Source: Paramarasmius palmivorus (taxonomy: Eukaryota > Basidiomycota > Agaricomycetes > Agaricales > Marasmiaceae). From it: a stretch of DNA of 64,000 nt. Within the stretch, counting starts at the first letter, position 1; each line of letters opens with the position of its first letter. The stretch lies in the NCBI GenBank assembly GCA_037176845.1, contig JAYKXP010000016.1, positions 1-64,000 of the forward strand, read 5' to 3'. The notes below the pieces were generated by a model. That model had not been told where the DNA came from. It ran no database searches and saw only the letters and a list, made by a program, of their open reading frames with translations. The position numbers and the translations under genes are program-made. This document shows, piece by piece, positions 13,355 to 23,452 of the stretch.

Positions 13355-13870
13355 CTCGTTGGTGGAATCTGTTCGTGCTCATGGTTTGGTGAATGTGATA
13401 CGAAATTCTATTCGTCTGTCTTTCTTTGTGGGTTGTCAGTCGTTAGGTAGTGGAGTGCTTCGGTGTCCGGTTTGTGAAATGTAGACTTTTGGTAGCTGTT
13501 ACTGTTTGGGAAGCACTTGATGTTGCTCATACCTCAGCATGGCGTACGTGGAGTTCAAGGTGTCCAGGTTTGAGTGATGAATGGTAAGGCTATATAGGAT
13601 GATCTTGCTGATCGTTCAGTGTTCGTTTCAAGTGGATGTTGGTCGCGGCGCGTTATGATGCGGCACAAAGGTCTGGAACCGGGCCGGTTGAGTGTTGGTT
13701 CACTTAAGTTGGTGCGCTGTGTATGGCTGCTAGTAGAAGTTGGTTAAATCAAGAGATTTGCTTTGCTAAAGGCGTTATGTTCATGCTCGTATGGAGGATT
13801 TCTGTATATGCTTAGATAGGTTCTTGTGCTCATTCCAGTGCTTTCGGCCGCTTTACATGCTATGTTTACG
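13355..13870. other. 3' intergenic region between convergent genes
   Basis: T- and G-rich sequence without a supported gene, between the ends of the 199-aa gene (plus) and the acidic-protein gene (minus). Confidence 0.4.
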
Positions 13871-14313
13871 TCATTTTTCTTCTTCGCTAATATCCATGTC
13901 GATGTCGCTGCTTTCGTCAACGACGAAGTAGCCGTCGTCCTCTTCGTCCTCTGAGCCGTCTTCGCCTTCTTCTTTGTCTTCTTCCTGATCTTCTATGACC
14001 TCCCCTTCTTCGTTCGTGGACTCGTCATAGGAAACTGAATCGTTGTCGTCGGTGCTGACGACGAGGTCGTCCATGAAGGTTGTCTGGGCTAGGATGTCTG
14101 CTATTGGTTCAGCGGAAGCTGGTTGATGTCAGTAATGTTATCGTAGACAAGTGCGATTGCTTACTTTTTAGTAGCAGGGTTTCTATCAGCGCTCTTACAG
14201 CTTGTTTTTGCGCGTAGCTCAAACCGTTTAGTTGGAGCGCGATTCTTGTGGCAGCTGGATTGGATAAGTGAGCTTTAGTGGATATTGATGTGTTTCCCTT
14301 TACCTGTTTGCAT
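13871..14313 (-). CDS. Small acidic-tailed protein, 121 aa, three exons
   Basis: The start ATG is at 14311-14313. Exons 14304-14313 (10 nt), 14165-14272 and 13871-14118 join in frame through introns of 31 and 46 nt with GTAAAG/GTAAGC donors. The predicted protein has a short helical N-terminus (LNGLSYAQKQAVRALIETLL, about residues 16-35) and a tail almost entirely of Asp, Glu and Ser from about residue 55 to the end. Such tails occur in histone chaperones and other proteins that bind basic partners, but no family is recognisable, so that role is only a guess. The tiny first exon would be missed by most gene finders. Exact frame continuity across both introns is the best evidence that this is a real gene. 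Confidence 0.6.
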
Positions 14314-14384
14314 TGTTAGGGTGTTGGGGGGACTTTGAATTGGATTCAGTGTGATCGATAGGGCGAAAGTGTCGGAAGATGTGA

Positions 14385-15153
14385 GATGGTTCTCGTTGCT
14401 TTTGATTCTGTGCGTGTGCGGCTGTTGCTGATAGCAGCTTTAGGATCAGCCCACTATTTGTGTTTGAAGCTTTCGTGGACGGATCATTGCGAGGTCTCGT
14501 TGGGGATACAGACGTTGGTATTGCTGGTTTGCGTTATTCGAATCGGGTGAGTGTATCTGTTGGGCCTAGATTATTCGCTCGTCTGTGCCATGGGAGCACT
14601 TTGGCTTCTTTGCTTGTTTTCGGCATTCCATTTTTCGTTTTGCTTTCACGCTAGCTGATCTTGTTTGGGCTAGGTGGTAATTTTATATTCTCTCTTCTAA
14701 ATTTTTTTCTGGCAGGGTGGCGCCTAGGTTATTCGGTACTCTGTCGGTGTGTCGGGGTTTCTTGTTGGTTATGTGGCTTGTCTTCGCTGTTTCCATTCCT
14801 CGTTCTGCTTTCATGCTAGCTGATCTTTTGTTCGGGTGTCTTCTGCCGTTATGGCCTTATTTCTGGAGTCGGTGGGCGGAGTTCTGTGTGACGGTGGAGG
14901 TAAGAAAATTTGATTGTCGATTTTTTTATCTCCGGTTGAAGATGTGGTACTTCTAGCTAGTTCTTGTAGAACGGTCTTGTGTCATTTCTCGTTTCGCACG
15001 AAGGCAATGGAGGTGGGTTTGCGATGGAGACGGAATTTACGGTCGATTGGTCTCGTTCAGGTTTGGGTTCTGTGGTTAGAGGAAAATTTTGGGGTGTCGA
15101 TGGAGGGATGGTCTTTCTTTGATTCGCTTTTAGGGATCAGGGCGATCTTGTAA
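14385..15153 (+). other. Hydrophobic open stretches, possible membrane-protein exons
   Basis: An ATG at 14385 opens a 54-codon frame with two hydrophobic segments (RLLLIAALGSAHYLCLKL and LGIQTLVLLVCVIRI), ending next to a GTGAGT donor. After a possible TTTCTGGCAG acceptor near 14716 another hydrophobic stretch follows (FLLVMWLVFAVSIP). I could not find one unambiguous splicing pattern. It may be a small membrane protein gene, a remnant, or T-rich noncoding DNA, which also gives hydrophobic translations. Confidence 0.25.
14568..14843. repeat. Imperfect tandem duplication, two copies of about 115 bp
   Basis: The stretch at about 14568-14683 recurs at about 14725-14843. The best-matched parts are CCTAG-TTATTCG at the start and TTTC-CGCTAGCTGATCTT / TTTC-TGCTAGCTGATCTT near the end. 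The copies have diverged by substitutions and small indels, so this is an old local duplication. Confidence 0.55.
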
Positions 15154-15399
15154 GGTAAGGCTGCGAATGCGCGTCGAGTCTTCTCTTTGATGTTGCTTGT
15201 TTTTGAGTTTCGTGGGGGTGAATTGACTTTAGGTATTTAGCATGCCAGTTCTTTGTAAGTGTGCGATATCACTCTTTCTTTCGATTTGCGAATACTGTGC
15301 CAGCTGTATGTGATTTCCTCCTCCGTCGTTTTCGTTCTTTTATACGACTGTCAGTAGCATGGTGTTGGGGCGTCGCTGATCTTGGTTTATTGTGTTTAG

Positions 15400-16216
15400 A
15401 TGCTTTACCGTACTACTCGGCCGTTGTCTAGGTCTAGTCTCTCGAAGGACAAGACGAGGAAAGAAGTCGATGAGAATGTTAATCCGTATCCAGTGGTTAG
15501 TGATTCGTTCGGTTGCTTTGCTTGCTTGGTTGAATCTTGAATACAGGTTGGCCAAAATCTGCGTGAAGCTAACGTTCTTGTGGATGATGTCCTCCACAGG
15601 GAAGGAGACGTGTTGAAGGTATGTTTGTTTGTTGGTCGTTAGCGCCTGCAATGCTCAGTTCCCGACAGGCGTATCTCTATTTCCCTTTGGACGGGGTCCC
15701 TCGGGTAGTTTGGCTTCGTCGCAATGCCTTAAGGACGCTGGACTTCGCTCCATACTTACGCGCTGAACCTCCTCTTGAGTTGAGACGTACGTACATGGTT
15801 ACGGAGCCGTCTTCGAACTATGTGTTGGTTTACTTCAAGCAGACTCGAGCTGCTTTGGGACAGCGCAATGATTTTTTGTCTTGTATGTTGGGAAGGTTGG
15901 CACCGAACTTGAGGCGTCCTTGGTTTGGTCCTGTTCTTGTGAGCTTCGACAGCTCCGATGTCTTGACTCCTGGTACGTTGAGGAGCGAGGCGGTTGATGT
16001 TGTACAGTGCGTTGTAGTTTCAGTTTTGTTTGGGGTTTCGTTATTTATGGTTCGTTTTCTAGCCACTTGCATGCTGTTTATGACAGGATTGCTCGTGATG
16101 GTGACATGCCGTGCGACTCACTGGAACCCAATCCCAGTGTCAGATTCATTTCGGCGCGGGAGTTTGTTCAGGTATTTCGGGGTGATATTCGTGCTGCTGT
16201 CGATAGTTTGTCCTGA
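15400..16216 (+). CDS. Unknown 219-aa protein, four exons
   Basis: Exons 15400-15495, 15547-15618, 15669-16006 and 16063-16216 join in frame with introns of 50-56 nt. The third intron uses the third of three possible acceptors (CCCGACAG), the only one that keeps the frame. The protein begins MLYRTTRPLSRSSLSKDKTR (basic, probably disordered), then has a globular part with AYLYFPLDGVPRVVWLRRNA, a middle RRPWFGPVLVSFDSSD and a C-terminal helical part with FVQVFRGDIRAAVDSLS. The PWxGPVLV stretch resembles a beta-strand segment seen in uncharacterised agaricomycete proteins, but I cannot name a domain. A weak TATA-like TTTTATAC lies about 60 bases before the start. Function is unknown. Confidence 0.6.
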
Positions 16217-16539
16217 GTTCTTGGTTGAGAGAGTCCACGAGAAACTGGTAGTGTATTGATGTATCCGGAATTGTGTGGTGCTTCAATTTATTCTTGGTAG
16301 CCTGTGTCTGTTTTCTGGTGATTTTGGTGAAGTGGAACGGAGGTTCTTTTCCTAATTAGGAATAACATATGTTGCGTCGGTGGGTGTGCGCGGTTTGACG
16401 AAAGGGATTGGCTGAGTTCTATATTGAGTGGGTGTGACATGCGTTGCCAATTTTTTCGCTTTATAAAGTGCATTAAAGCATGCATTTACTTGAATTGAAC
16501 ATTCGGTTGCGAGTCAATTTACGTTTGGTTTCTACTATG
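16217..16539. other. Short convergent intergenic region
   Basis: It lies between the stop codons of the 219-aa gene (plus) and the 315-aa gene (minus). Nothing else is seen. Confidence 0.4.
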
Positions 16540-17749
16540 CTATTGGTGTGGGCCCTGCGTCGTGTCTATTGCCATTCGTTTCAATCTATTCTCTGCCTCC
16601 ATCGATTCTTCCTCATCATGTCCTATCTTCCTCTTGAGTGTACGGCGGCTTGGCGTAGGAATCAACGGCTCAGCGACTCGAGCGTTCTGTAGGTAGTGGT
16701 TGAATTTAGATTTCGAGTATAAGAGAGGGAAGCGTACTTCAGAGTATGTATCATCCAGTAGGGTTATTGACCGCAAGATAAGCTTCGTAAAGGAGTTGGG
16801 TTTGCTTGAAGGGGTTTTCTTCTTCGCGGACTCCACAAGCGTCACCGTGAATTGCACCTCTACTATGTCTCCTGCTTTGATGTTCGCTGGCTGTACTTTG
16901 GTGAAACTGGCATCTGATTAGCGTTTGTGTGATACAAAAGTTTATTTCATTGCTTACTGGTGATCTCCGGAAGGAAGAGTTTGCTTTCGGTAATACCATA
17001 CTTCGTTTTCCGAGGTGTGTACTAGTGTGTCGCCCCTGAATGCGTCTAAGATGCCCTTTGGGTCGACATCTTGTGTAAAAGGAACGTGTTCGTCTTCGTT
17101 AGCTATCTTCTTGCTTGTGAAGTATCTGTTAGCTATAGCGAGCGTTGGGTAACCGCCTATATTGGTTGCTAAGCTTTTAGGACCCTCTCGGATGTTGAGT
17201 CTTAACAAGCTATCTATTCGAGTAAGACCGTCCACTGCTTTGTTGAAGGTGGGGGTTCCGAGACCGGTGATGACGATCTTCTGCTGGAGATGACGAGGAG
17301 AGGTTGATCTGGGTTATGAGGTTAGTTGTCATCGTCGATAGGTGTTAATGTTTTCGTACTTTGCAAATGGTCGCGTTATAGGAGGAAGGTCGCAGTGAAA
17401 GACTATGCCGTGAACCGTGAATACTATCTCCTCTTCAACGGTGTCTTCTCCGGTTGTGTTTGCGATTCTCCATGCGGTTCCACCGGCAGAATTTGCGCTG
17501 ACTGTGGTAAATCCGCTGTTTGCTATGCTCTAAGTGGTTGTAAGCATTTCATGAAGAGTATCGTTATGTGAAAGTCAGTATACCTTCTCGTACAAAGCAG
17601 TGGGGTTTGTTAGGTAGCCGGTATCGATTCTAGACGCAGCGGTGGCCTCTAGGCTGCGAGCTGTTATGATGAGTGGTTAGGATATCTTGTCTGAAACTAA
17701 GATTTGTATACGTACCAGCATCGTCAAATTGATATAACGCTCCTAGCAT
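16540..17749 (-). CDS. Agaricomycete orphan-family protein with conserved VDPKG / HTSENEVWYY core, about 315 aa
   Basis: Start ATG at 17747-17749 (MLGALYQFDDAARSLEATAA). Exons 17716-17749, 17584-17660, 17360-17529, 16958-17308 and 16540-16906 join in frame. A further 51-nt in-frame intron probably lies in the last exon, after DDTYSE, giving about 315 residues. The middle and C-terminal parts match a pattern I remember from many uncharacterised agaricomycete proteins: an FTxDVDPKG(I/V)L segment, then H-x-E/D-N-E-V-x-Y-Y, then a beta strand (IKAGDIVEVQFTV) and LRSITLLD. No enzymatic motif is visible; the strand-rich core suggests a binding domain. The end is basic (PSRRTLKRKIG) and could be a nuclear localisation signal. 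The family similarity is from memory, not a search. Confidence 0.65.
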
Positions 17750-18276
17750 TCTGTGCCTCTGTTGACTTCCGGAATGTCGCGTTGGGGAGGCAAGTTACTT
17801 TGATGGATTGGCTCCAGCTTTTTATCGATGTGTTGAGTGGACTTCTCGTCATAGTTCAGTCTTCGTTTTTGTCTAGTAGTGTTTTTTTTTTCGTTTTACT
17901 TTAGGTTAGATTGTTGATAGTAGGCAGGATCATTTGTCGTTTTCATAAGGAGGTATTCAATTTCTAGACGATGGAAGGGAGGGATGATGGAAATGTCCGC
18001 GTGATTCGCGTTTGGTCTTGTTTATTCGGAAGACTGATCTTGTGTTGCCCGTCTGTTTATGTCCTTCTCGTCTGTCCATTCCTTGGTCGTTCGGGTCGGC
18101 TCCAATGGTTACAGCTGTTATCTCGATTTTTCTCGGGTATGGATCGACTTCCATTCGTATCTTCGTGGGGCCAGCGCTGGGATGGTATAAAAGGGTGGGC
18201 TCTGGTCAGTAATTTCAGTGTCTATTTCGCGACTTTACTGAAGAACGTTGAAAGCTGCTATTCTTTGTTTTCGCTA
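17750..18276. promoter_or_regulatory. Divergent promoter region with a TATA box at 18186-18193
   Basis: It separates the 315-aa gene (minus) from the many-exon gene (plus). TATAAAAG at 18186-18193 lies 84 bases before the ATG of the plus-strand gene and supports that start. No exon is seen in between. Confidence 0.45.
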
Positions 18277-21200
18277 TGCCACGGAAAGGGTGCGTATGGT
18301 TGTTCTTTGACGAGGGCCCATTGCTCACTGATATTGTTAGTCAAAAGGTTAAGAATGTTGAGAGCAAAGTCGCTGGTGCCGGTACAGATCCTCTTAGGTT
18401 GGGTTCTGTTGCAGGGCGAGTACCGTATTAAGATGATTTTTGATTGTTATGCTGACTTGATGTATATTGTAGAAGCCAAAACTCCCAGGTAGTGAGCGGA
18501 GATGCGTCAGCCAAAGGGATTGACCCGAAGTGAGGATGGTTTTCCTTTTGCACGGCGTTTGTGTCTAATTTTCGAATAGGAAGGCTTCTCGGAACGTGGA
18601 TGAGATTCCAACGATGTAAGTTAATGCTGTGATTGGCTTCTAGTGGTAGCTCACAGTTGTTTAGGGCGTCTAATGTTACTGTCATTGAAGACGACAGCGA
18701 TAGTGACGGGTCCGTGGTATCTGTTTCGTGAGTGTTGATTGGTCTTCTCCTAGCTTTTATGTTTATGGGCTTTCCGCAGACGCGCTGTTGCGCCCAAGAT
18801 GCAGAGCAAAGCATCCGTTCAGAAATTTGGAAGTATTGTCTCGGATGAGTCAGTATTGGTTCATCGGTTATCTTGGCGCACCCTGTTGATGTTCTGTCCT
18901 TTTCAGGGATGTGCTTCTGGTAGTTAGGGATAAAGCTCCCAGGTTTGATTTCCTGTGCTTTGTGTTCTTGCTTTGTGATGGTTAGCCGGTTCTTTAGGTT
19001 GAGTACGCCTGTGGGTGATGAAAGGATGGAAGTCGGACGTAAGGACGTGGTTGTTGGAGACAAGAAACGTCGGTTGACTTCCGATGGAAAGTAAGTTGTT
19101 CTTGTTGTTGATGGCGTATAGTTTAATTCGTTTATTATAGCATGTCGCCATCCAAGATTCGCGTTCAAGATCTTAGTCTGTCTCCCAGAAAGGCGTATGT
19201 TTTCGTTTGGTTCCTGCAGTGCTCGGTCTTCTAATAGGTCGTTAAATTGGATAGTGCTGCCGTGATATCTCAGGATGACGATGTTAAGCAAAATGAATCG
19301 ACTGGTAAAAGGACTAGTCCTCGTGTGTGAGTTGTATCTGTCATTCCGTGTGGGTTATTGTTCTTACTTCTGTTGTTGATAGTCGGAAGCCGTCTGAGCA
19401 GGTGTTTTCGTCTGATCATACCAGTGGCTCCTTGCTGGAAAGGTTCGGTTGCTTGAATGATATTCGAGTATGGAGTTCATGATTTTCTCTTTTGTAGGTT
19501 GGATGCTTTGACCCCGGGTGCAGGAGATTCCTCTACTGCTGAAAGGTTTGTACAAGCTTCGGTTGTGATAGCTTTGTATTAATTGATTTGTTTGGACAGT
19601 ATGACCGACTCTTCGTATCGTCCTCCTGTGCCTCGGACAGCTAAGACTGGTCGTGGGTCAGGTCGTAGGAAGGCTAAGGATAACGATGTGGTAGAAGATA
19701 AGGACGGAGATGTTTTTATGGCTTCTGTTCCTGAGCGGTTTGTGGAGTGTCTTTGGTGCTTCATTATTTCGTTGCTGAATTCTGAATAGTTCGGGCGATG
19801 ATACTTCTGCAACAGTATGTCTTTACCTCTAATTTCTATTTCGGCACTAATACCTTGGTAGCGTGCTGAGCTTGGTGCTGGTTCCAAAATCGCTTCTGTT
19901 TCAAAGAAGGGCCACGGCAAGGGTCGCGCGGCACCTCCTCCACTTGTTTTCAGGTATGTGTCATTTGTGGAAAATTTTGGATATGTTTCGTTTATCGTTA
20001 ACATAGGTCTTTGAGTGATTCTGAAGACTCTTTACCTTCACCTGGTGCCTTGATGAAGAGCATTATGGAGGGTAATGGGAAGGGTGTCAGTGTCATCTCT
20101 GAGGGTTCGGTTCCGTGAGTGCGTTGGTTCGCGTCAGCATTTTGGCTCTTATTTTCTTTTGTAGGATGGGTGGTGGTTCTTCCGGCGCTGGATCCGCTGG
20201 CAATAGGATTGCTATCGGGGCTGTGCGTGATTCGCCTGACTGGGATGAGTAGGTGCTCTTGTTAACAGGTTGTTTGGGTGATTGATCTGCCTCTTGTTAG
20301 ATCTGAGATAGAAAAGGGCGTCAACGGGTGTGAAGCTCAGCCTCTCTCTCGGTATGTCTGTGTATCCTTTATGTGGAGCATTTGATTGATTCGACATAGG
20401 GCTGCTATTTTTGATGCTTCTGAGAAGCGGAACAAAGATGAGAATGGATCATCGGGGTATGTCGTTGGCTTCAGTTTTGCTTTGTGGTTTTTGAAACTAT
20501 CGTTGTTTAGCGTAAACACTGTTGGGCAATTTGGTCGCAACTCTGGTAAATCTAGAATGAAGGGTGCTGAAAGGTTAGTGTGCCTGTTTACTTGGTTGTA
20601 GGGCTTACTTTAATTTGGTTTGTATTGTAGTTTGGCTGTCGGTAGTGATGCAGATACTAGGTGTGTATATTTGTGTGTTATTTGTTTGTGCTGACTGTTT
20701 GTTAGAAATGCTTCCGTTTTTTTGACAGCCGTTCCGGATTCAGATGAAGGAAGCTCTGGAGATGAGGACGAGGTTGCTCTGGAGCAAGCTCAGGGCTCCG
20801 GTGTTGTCCCTCTGTTGAACTCTGACTTGATTCATCCTGAGCTATCGGATTTGTATGCGTCGATCTCGTGGATCAATCAGTGAGTCGACTGAATTCCCTG
20901 TTTGGGATTTGGAGTTGATCTGTTTTTAGGCTTCGTCGATGCAAATTTATGGGGTATACGAATATGGAAGATGCGTTTGACGATTTTGCTGCTATTTCTT
21001 ATGGCGTGCTACTTGATTCCGTGCAGTCGCGCGTACGGAGGTGGGTGATAGTTTTATGATCGAAGTGGCTGTTCTTGACGTCTTGGTTAGCAAGCTTGTG
21101 CGGTCGATGTTGTTTAAGGAGTACAAAGTTTTCAAGAATCTTTCCCGTGTTTCCCTGGCTGGGAGCGTTCGTAGTTGGGAATGCATTCGTGTTCCACGTG

Positions 21201-21963
21201 CCGAAGGCTCCCGAAACGTGGCTTGTGTTCTTACCGGTGTTTCCATGCGTAGTCATGTGGCTCTAGGTCGGGAGGTTGGAGAGTCTATGGTTAAGCAGCT
21301 CTATGTTCGACCCATTGAGAACGATTGGGATATTCTTCAGTGCAACATTGGCACGTACTTCAATGACGCCTCGATGCATGCTCCTGGTCGTAATAGCGCC
21401 CTCGTGTTCCAAACCAAGCGACAAGGATGGTCCCCTCGGCGTGAGTGGTTTTTGTCGATGTGGAACGGATGTGTCTAAACCAGTGTATTAGGATCTGACG
21501 CGGATAAAGGAGAAGATAAACTTGCCTCGACCCCTTACTCGTCTCCTTCGAAGGGAGGTGCCAGTAAAGGTGTGTCTAAGGAGATGGAATCTCCGAGCGT
21601 TGGGGAGGAAGACGTCGATGTGTCTAGCGTAAACATATTAGAGAGCGGTGTGCCTCCGTACCGGTTGTTCCAGGAGGGTAGTAAGTTGTTTTATCTTTGC
21701 ATATTCGGTTACCGTGACTTATTTGTTGCGTAGTTCCGGTCTATGATGGGCGTACCAGGCCTGGTATGAAAGGATTTCGTTTTGAACCATCAGACTGGGA
21801 GAAGTATGACCTCCTTCCGAGGTACCCTTTTGCCGAGGTCGAGGATCGGTCTTTAGTCACGGTTGTGTATACTTTGACCGGTTTTCGCATTGGTCAGGCC
21901 CAGCATCACACTATTCATTTTAATGCCTTGTTTGCGATAGTGCTCGGAAAGGTGGATGTATAG
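18277..21963 (+). CDS. Unknown protein of about 780 aa from about 27 small exons, nearly all introns phase 2
   Basis: Starts MPRKG at 18277. About 20 of the first 22 exons are 20-140 nt and join through 45-85 nt introns that split a codon after its second base; one junction (near 19819) is phase 0. The encoded N-terminal ~490 residues are Ser/Gly/Lys/Asp-rich and look disordered, with basic patches (GRGSGRRKAKD, SKKGHGKGRAAPPP). From about residue 485 (LSDLYASISWINQ) a globular C-terminal region follows, with LRRCKFMGYTNMEDAFDDF, GSRNVACVLTGVSMRSHV and PVYDGRTRPGMKGFRFEP, ending at 21963. The last introns are phase 1. I know no family for the globular part. A long basic/acidic Ser-rich tail on a folded domain fits a nuclear or nucleic-acid-linked protein, which is inference only. 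The last intron (about 21892) is less certain than the rest. Confidence 0.65.
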
Positions 21964-21978
21964 GCACTCAGTAGGATC

Positions 21979-22247
21979 ATGGAGAGTAGTTTCTGGGTAG
22001 TTTGGTGCCGTAATGATATGAGTTATCGTGCGATGAATTTGGGATTTGGATGTAAGTTTGGAGTGTGGGCTTTCGCTTCGTTAGGTAAACTGCTTTCTTG
22101 TAACTGCGTCGAAGGCTATTTACGGCATTTTGAGATGTATTTAACGAACATGTATTGCGTTTTTAAGCCCATCTATGCGATAAGTCGAGAGCACAGGTAT
22201 GGCTTGTTTGCTTGCTGATTGGTATACTGTTGAAGTTATTCTAGACG
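21979..22247 (+). other. Open stretch with possible exons, not assignable
   Basis: Protein-like segments (SSFWVVWCRNDMSYRAMNLG and CVEGYLRHFEMYLTNMYCVF) are separated by a plausible 33-nt intron near 22053-22085. I could not join them in frame to either neighbour. They may belong to the gene before or after it, or be remains of a duplicate. Confidence 0.25.
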
Positions 22248-22778
22248 ATGAAGCGTTCTGTTTCGCCGCTACTTTCTACATCTTTCATGTGTTCTAATGT
22301 TACTGACGATGCATCTACCGGTCAGCTCCAGTTATCCCTGGTTTTGTTTGTGCTCATTTTACTTGCAACAGGAGACATTAAGGAAGCATTTGAAGTGTTT
22401 CGGGAATATATCTACGACGAAGCGGGCCTCTTAGGCGAACTGAAGCATTTGGAAGGAGCTTTTTTACAAGATTGTGCTCCGTGGCTTTACCAACTTGATA
22501 GGCGAGGTTTGATAACCGCCTGTATTCAGTTCACGGATTTCGTCTTGGGAGCAGTGACTTATGTGTTGCGGGAAACTCGTTCTTGGGACTTCCATCAGTT
22601 TCGGGTCTACAACAGTACTGTTGGAGCTTTTCCAGTTTGCCAGGATCTGCTTCGTGCGGCGGCGATGCGATACTGCTTCGTGAACGGAATTGTTTATGAA
22701 GGGGGACTGGCACGTCATCCATTGTCGCTTCGATTTTTGGCTGAACCGATTGCCAACTTGGATGGTGATGTAGCTTAA
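22248..22778 (+). CDS. Unknown 159-aa protein, two exons
   Basis: Exons 22248-22320 and 22372-22778 join in frame over a 51-nt intron (GTCAGC..CAACAG); reading through it is also open because it has no stop and a length divisible by three. The protein is mostly helical with acidic and hydrophobic residues, for example DIKEAFEVFREYIYDEAGLL and CQDLLRAAAMRYCFVNG. There is no signal peptide, metal motif or recognised domain. Helix-rich small proteins like this may act as partners of a larger neighbour, but nothing in the sequence proves that. The stretch at 21979-22247 may hold further 5' exons. Confidence 0.45.
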   Translation: MKRSVSPLLSTSFMCSNVTDDASTGQLQLSLVLFVLILLATGDIKEAFEVFREYIYDEAGLLGELKHLEGAFLQDCAPWLYQLDRRGLITACIQFTDFVLGAVTYVLRETRSWDFHQFRVYNSTVGAFPVCQDLLRAAAMRYCFVNGIVYEGGLARHPLSLRFLAEPIANLDGDVA

Positions 22779-23452
22779 CCAATTGGAACTTGGTGATTGG
22801 TTGTTTGGTGTTGTGAGATTGATGTGATCCTAAACTTAGGGCGTGTTTTGTCACGAGATTGGCTGTGAAATGATCACTTCTCTTTCAGCTCTATGGAGGC
22901 TTCCATTATCCTTAGTTTTTCTCGGACGACGCTTCAATGTTGTTGCTCCGATCGAAAAGGTTATCCAGCTACGAGTGGCGTTTGACTTGATCCTGTTTTT
23001 GGCTAATGTCGCTCGCTCTATAGCTATGGTGTTCAAGTAGGTGAGCGTTGTTTGGTTTGTTTTTGCGAGCATGGGGTGGTCTAACCAGATTGTTTAGAGC
23101 TGCAACAGGATGCGTTTTCCTTTCGTTTTTTCTGCTTCGAGGAACATGTTCGGCTGCCTTTTTGAAGATTCTCTGTTCGGGAAGGTTATTGGATTGAATC
23201 GACGATGGATTTGCCAGTTAGGAAATACTAGGAGCGGCTTCGAAGTGTGTACCCGGCACTCTGGTGAGTTTAGTGGCTTTTCGTTGTGCTCGAGTTTAAC
23301 GTTATTGTGGAATCTTGCGAATTCATAAAGGCGGAGTGAAAGGCCAAAATTCGTACTTGGCTTCCTGTTCTTTCGTCTGTTATTGTTGCAAGCAGTACAT
23401 TTCAAGTATGTTACATCTTCGATAATATGCAGGTCTTAACAAGTCTTTTTAG
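22779..23452 (+). other. Probable 5' leader region of the MYND gene, with intron-like signals
   Basis: No joinable coding exon was found. A GTATGT donor at about 23408 and the acceptor TCTTTTTAG at 23444-23452, directly before the ATG at 23453, indicate an intron in the 5' untranslated region. Other open stretches (22843-23040, 23110-23328) lack consistent splice pairs. Confidence 0.35.

Noticed and set aside
15621..16259. 212-codon plus-strand frame with apparent membrane helices near its end
   Set aside because: The hydrophobic part is a read-through intron (16007-16062). Splicing gives a soluble 219-aa protein with a better start at 15400.
18428..19291. 287-codon minus-strand frame inside the many-exon gene
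   Set aside because: The plus strand has a chain of correctly phased exons over the same bases and a TATA box. The minus frame has no family motif and reads like the complement of introns.
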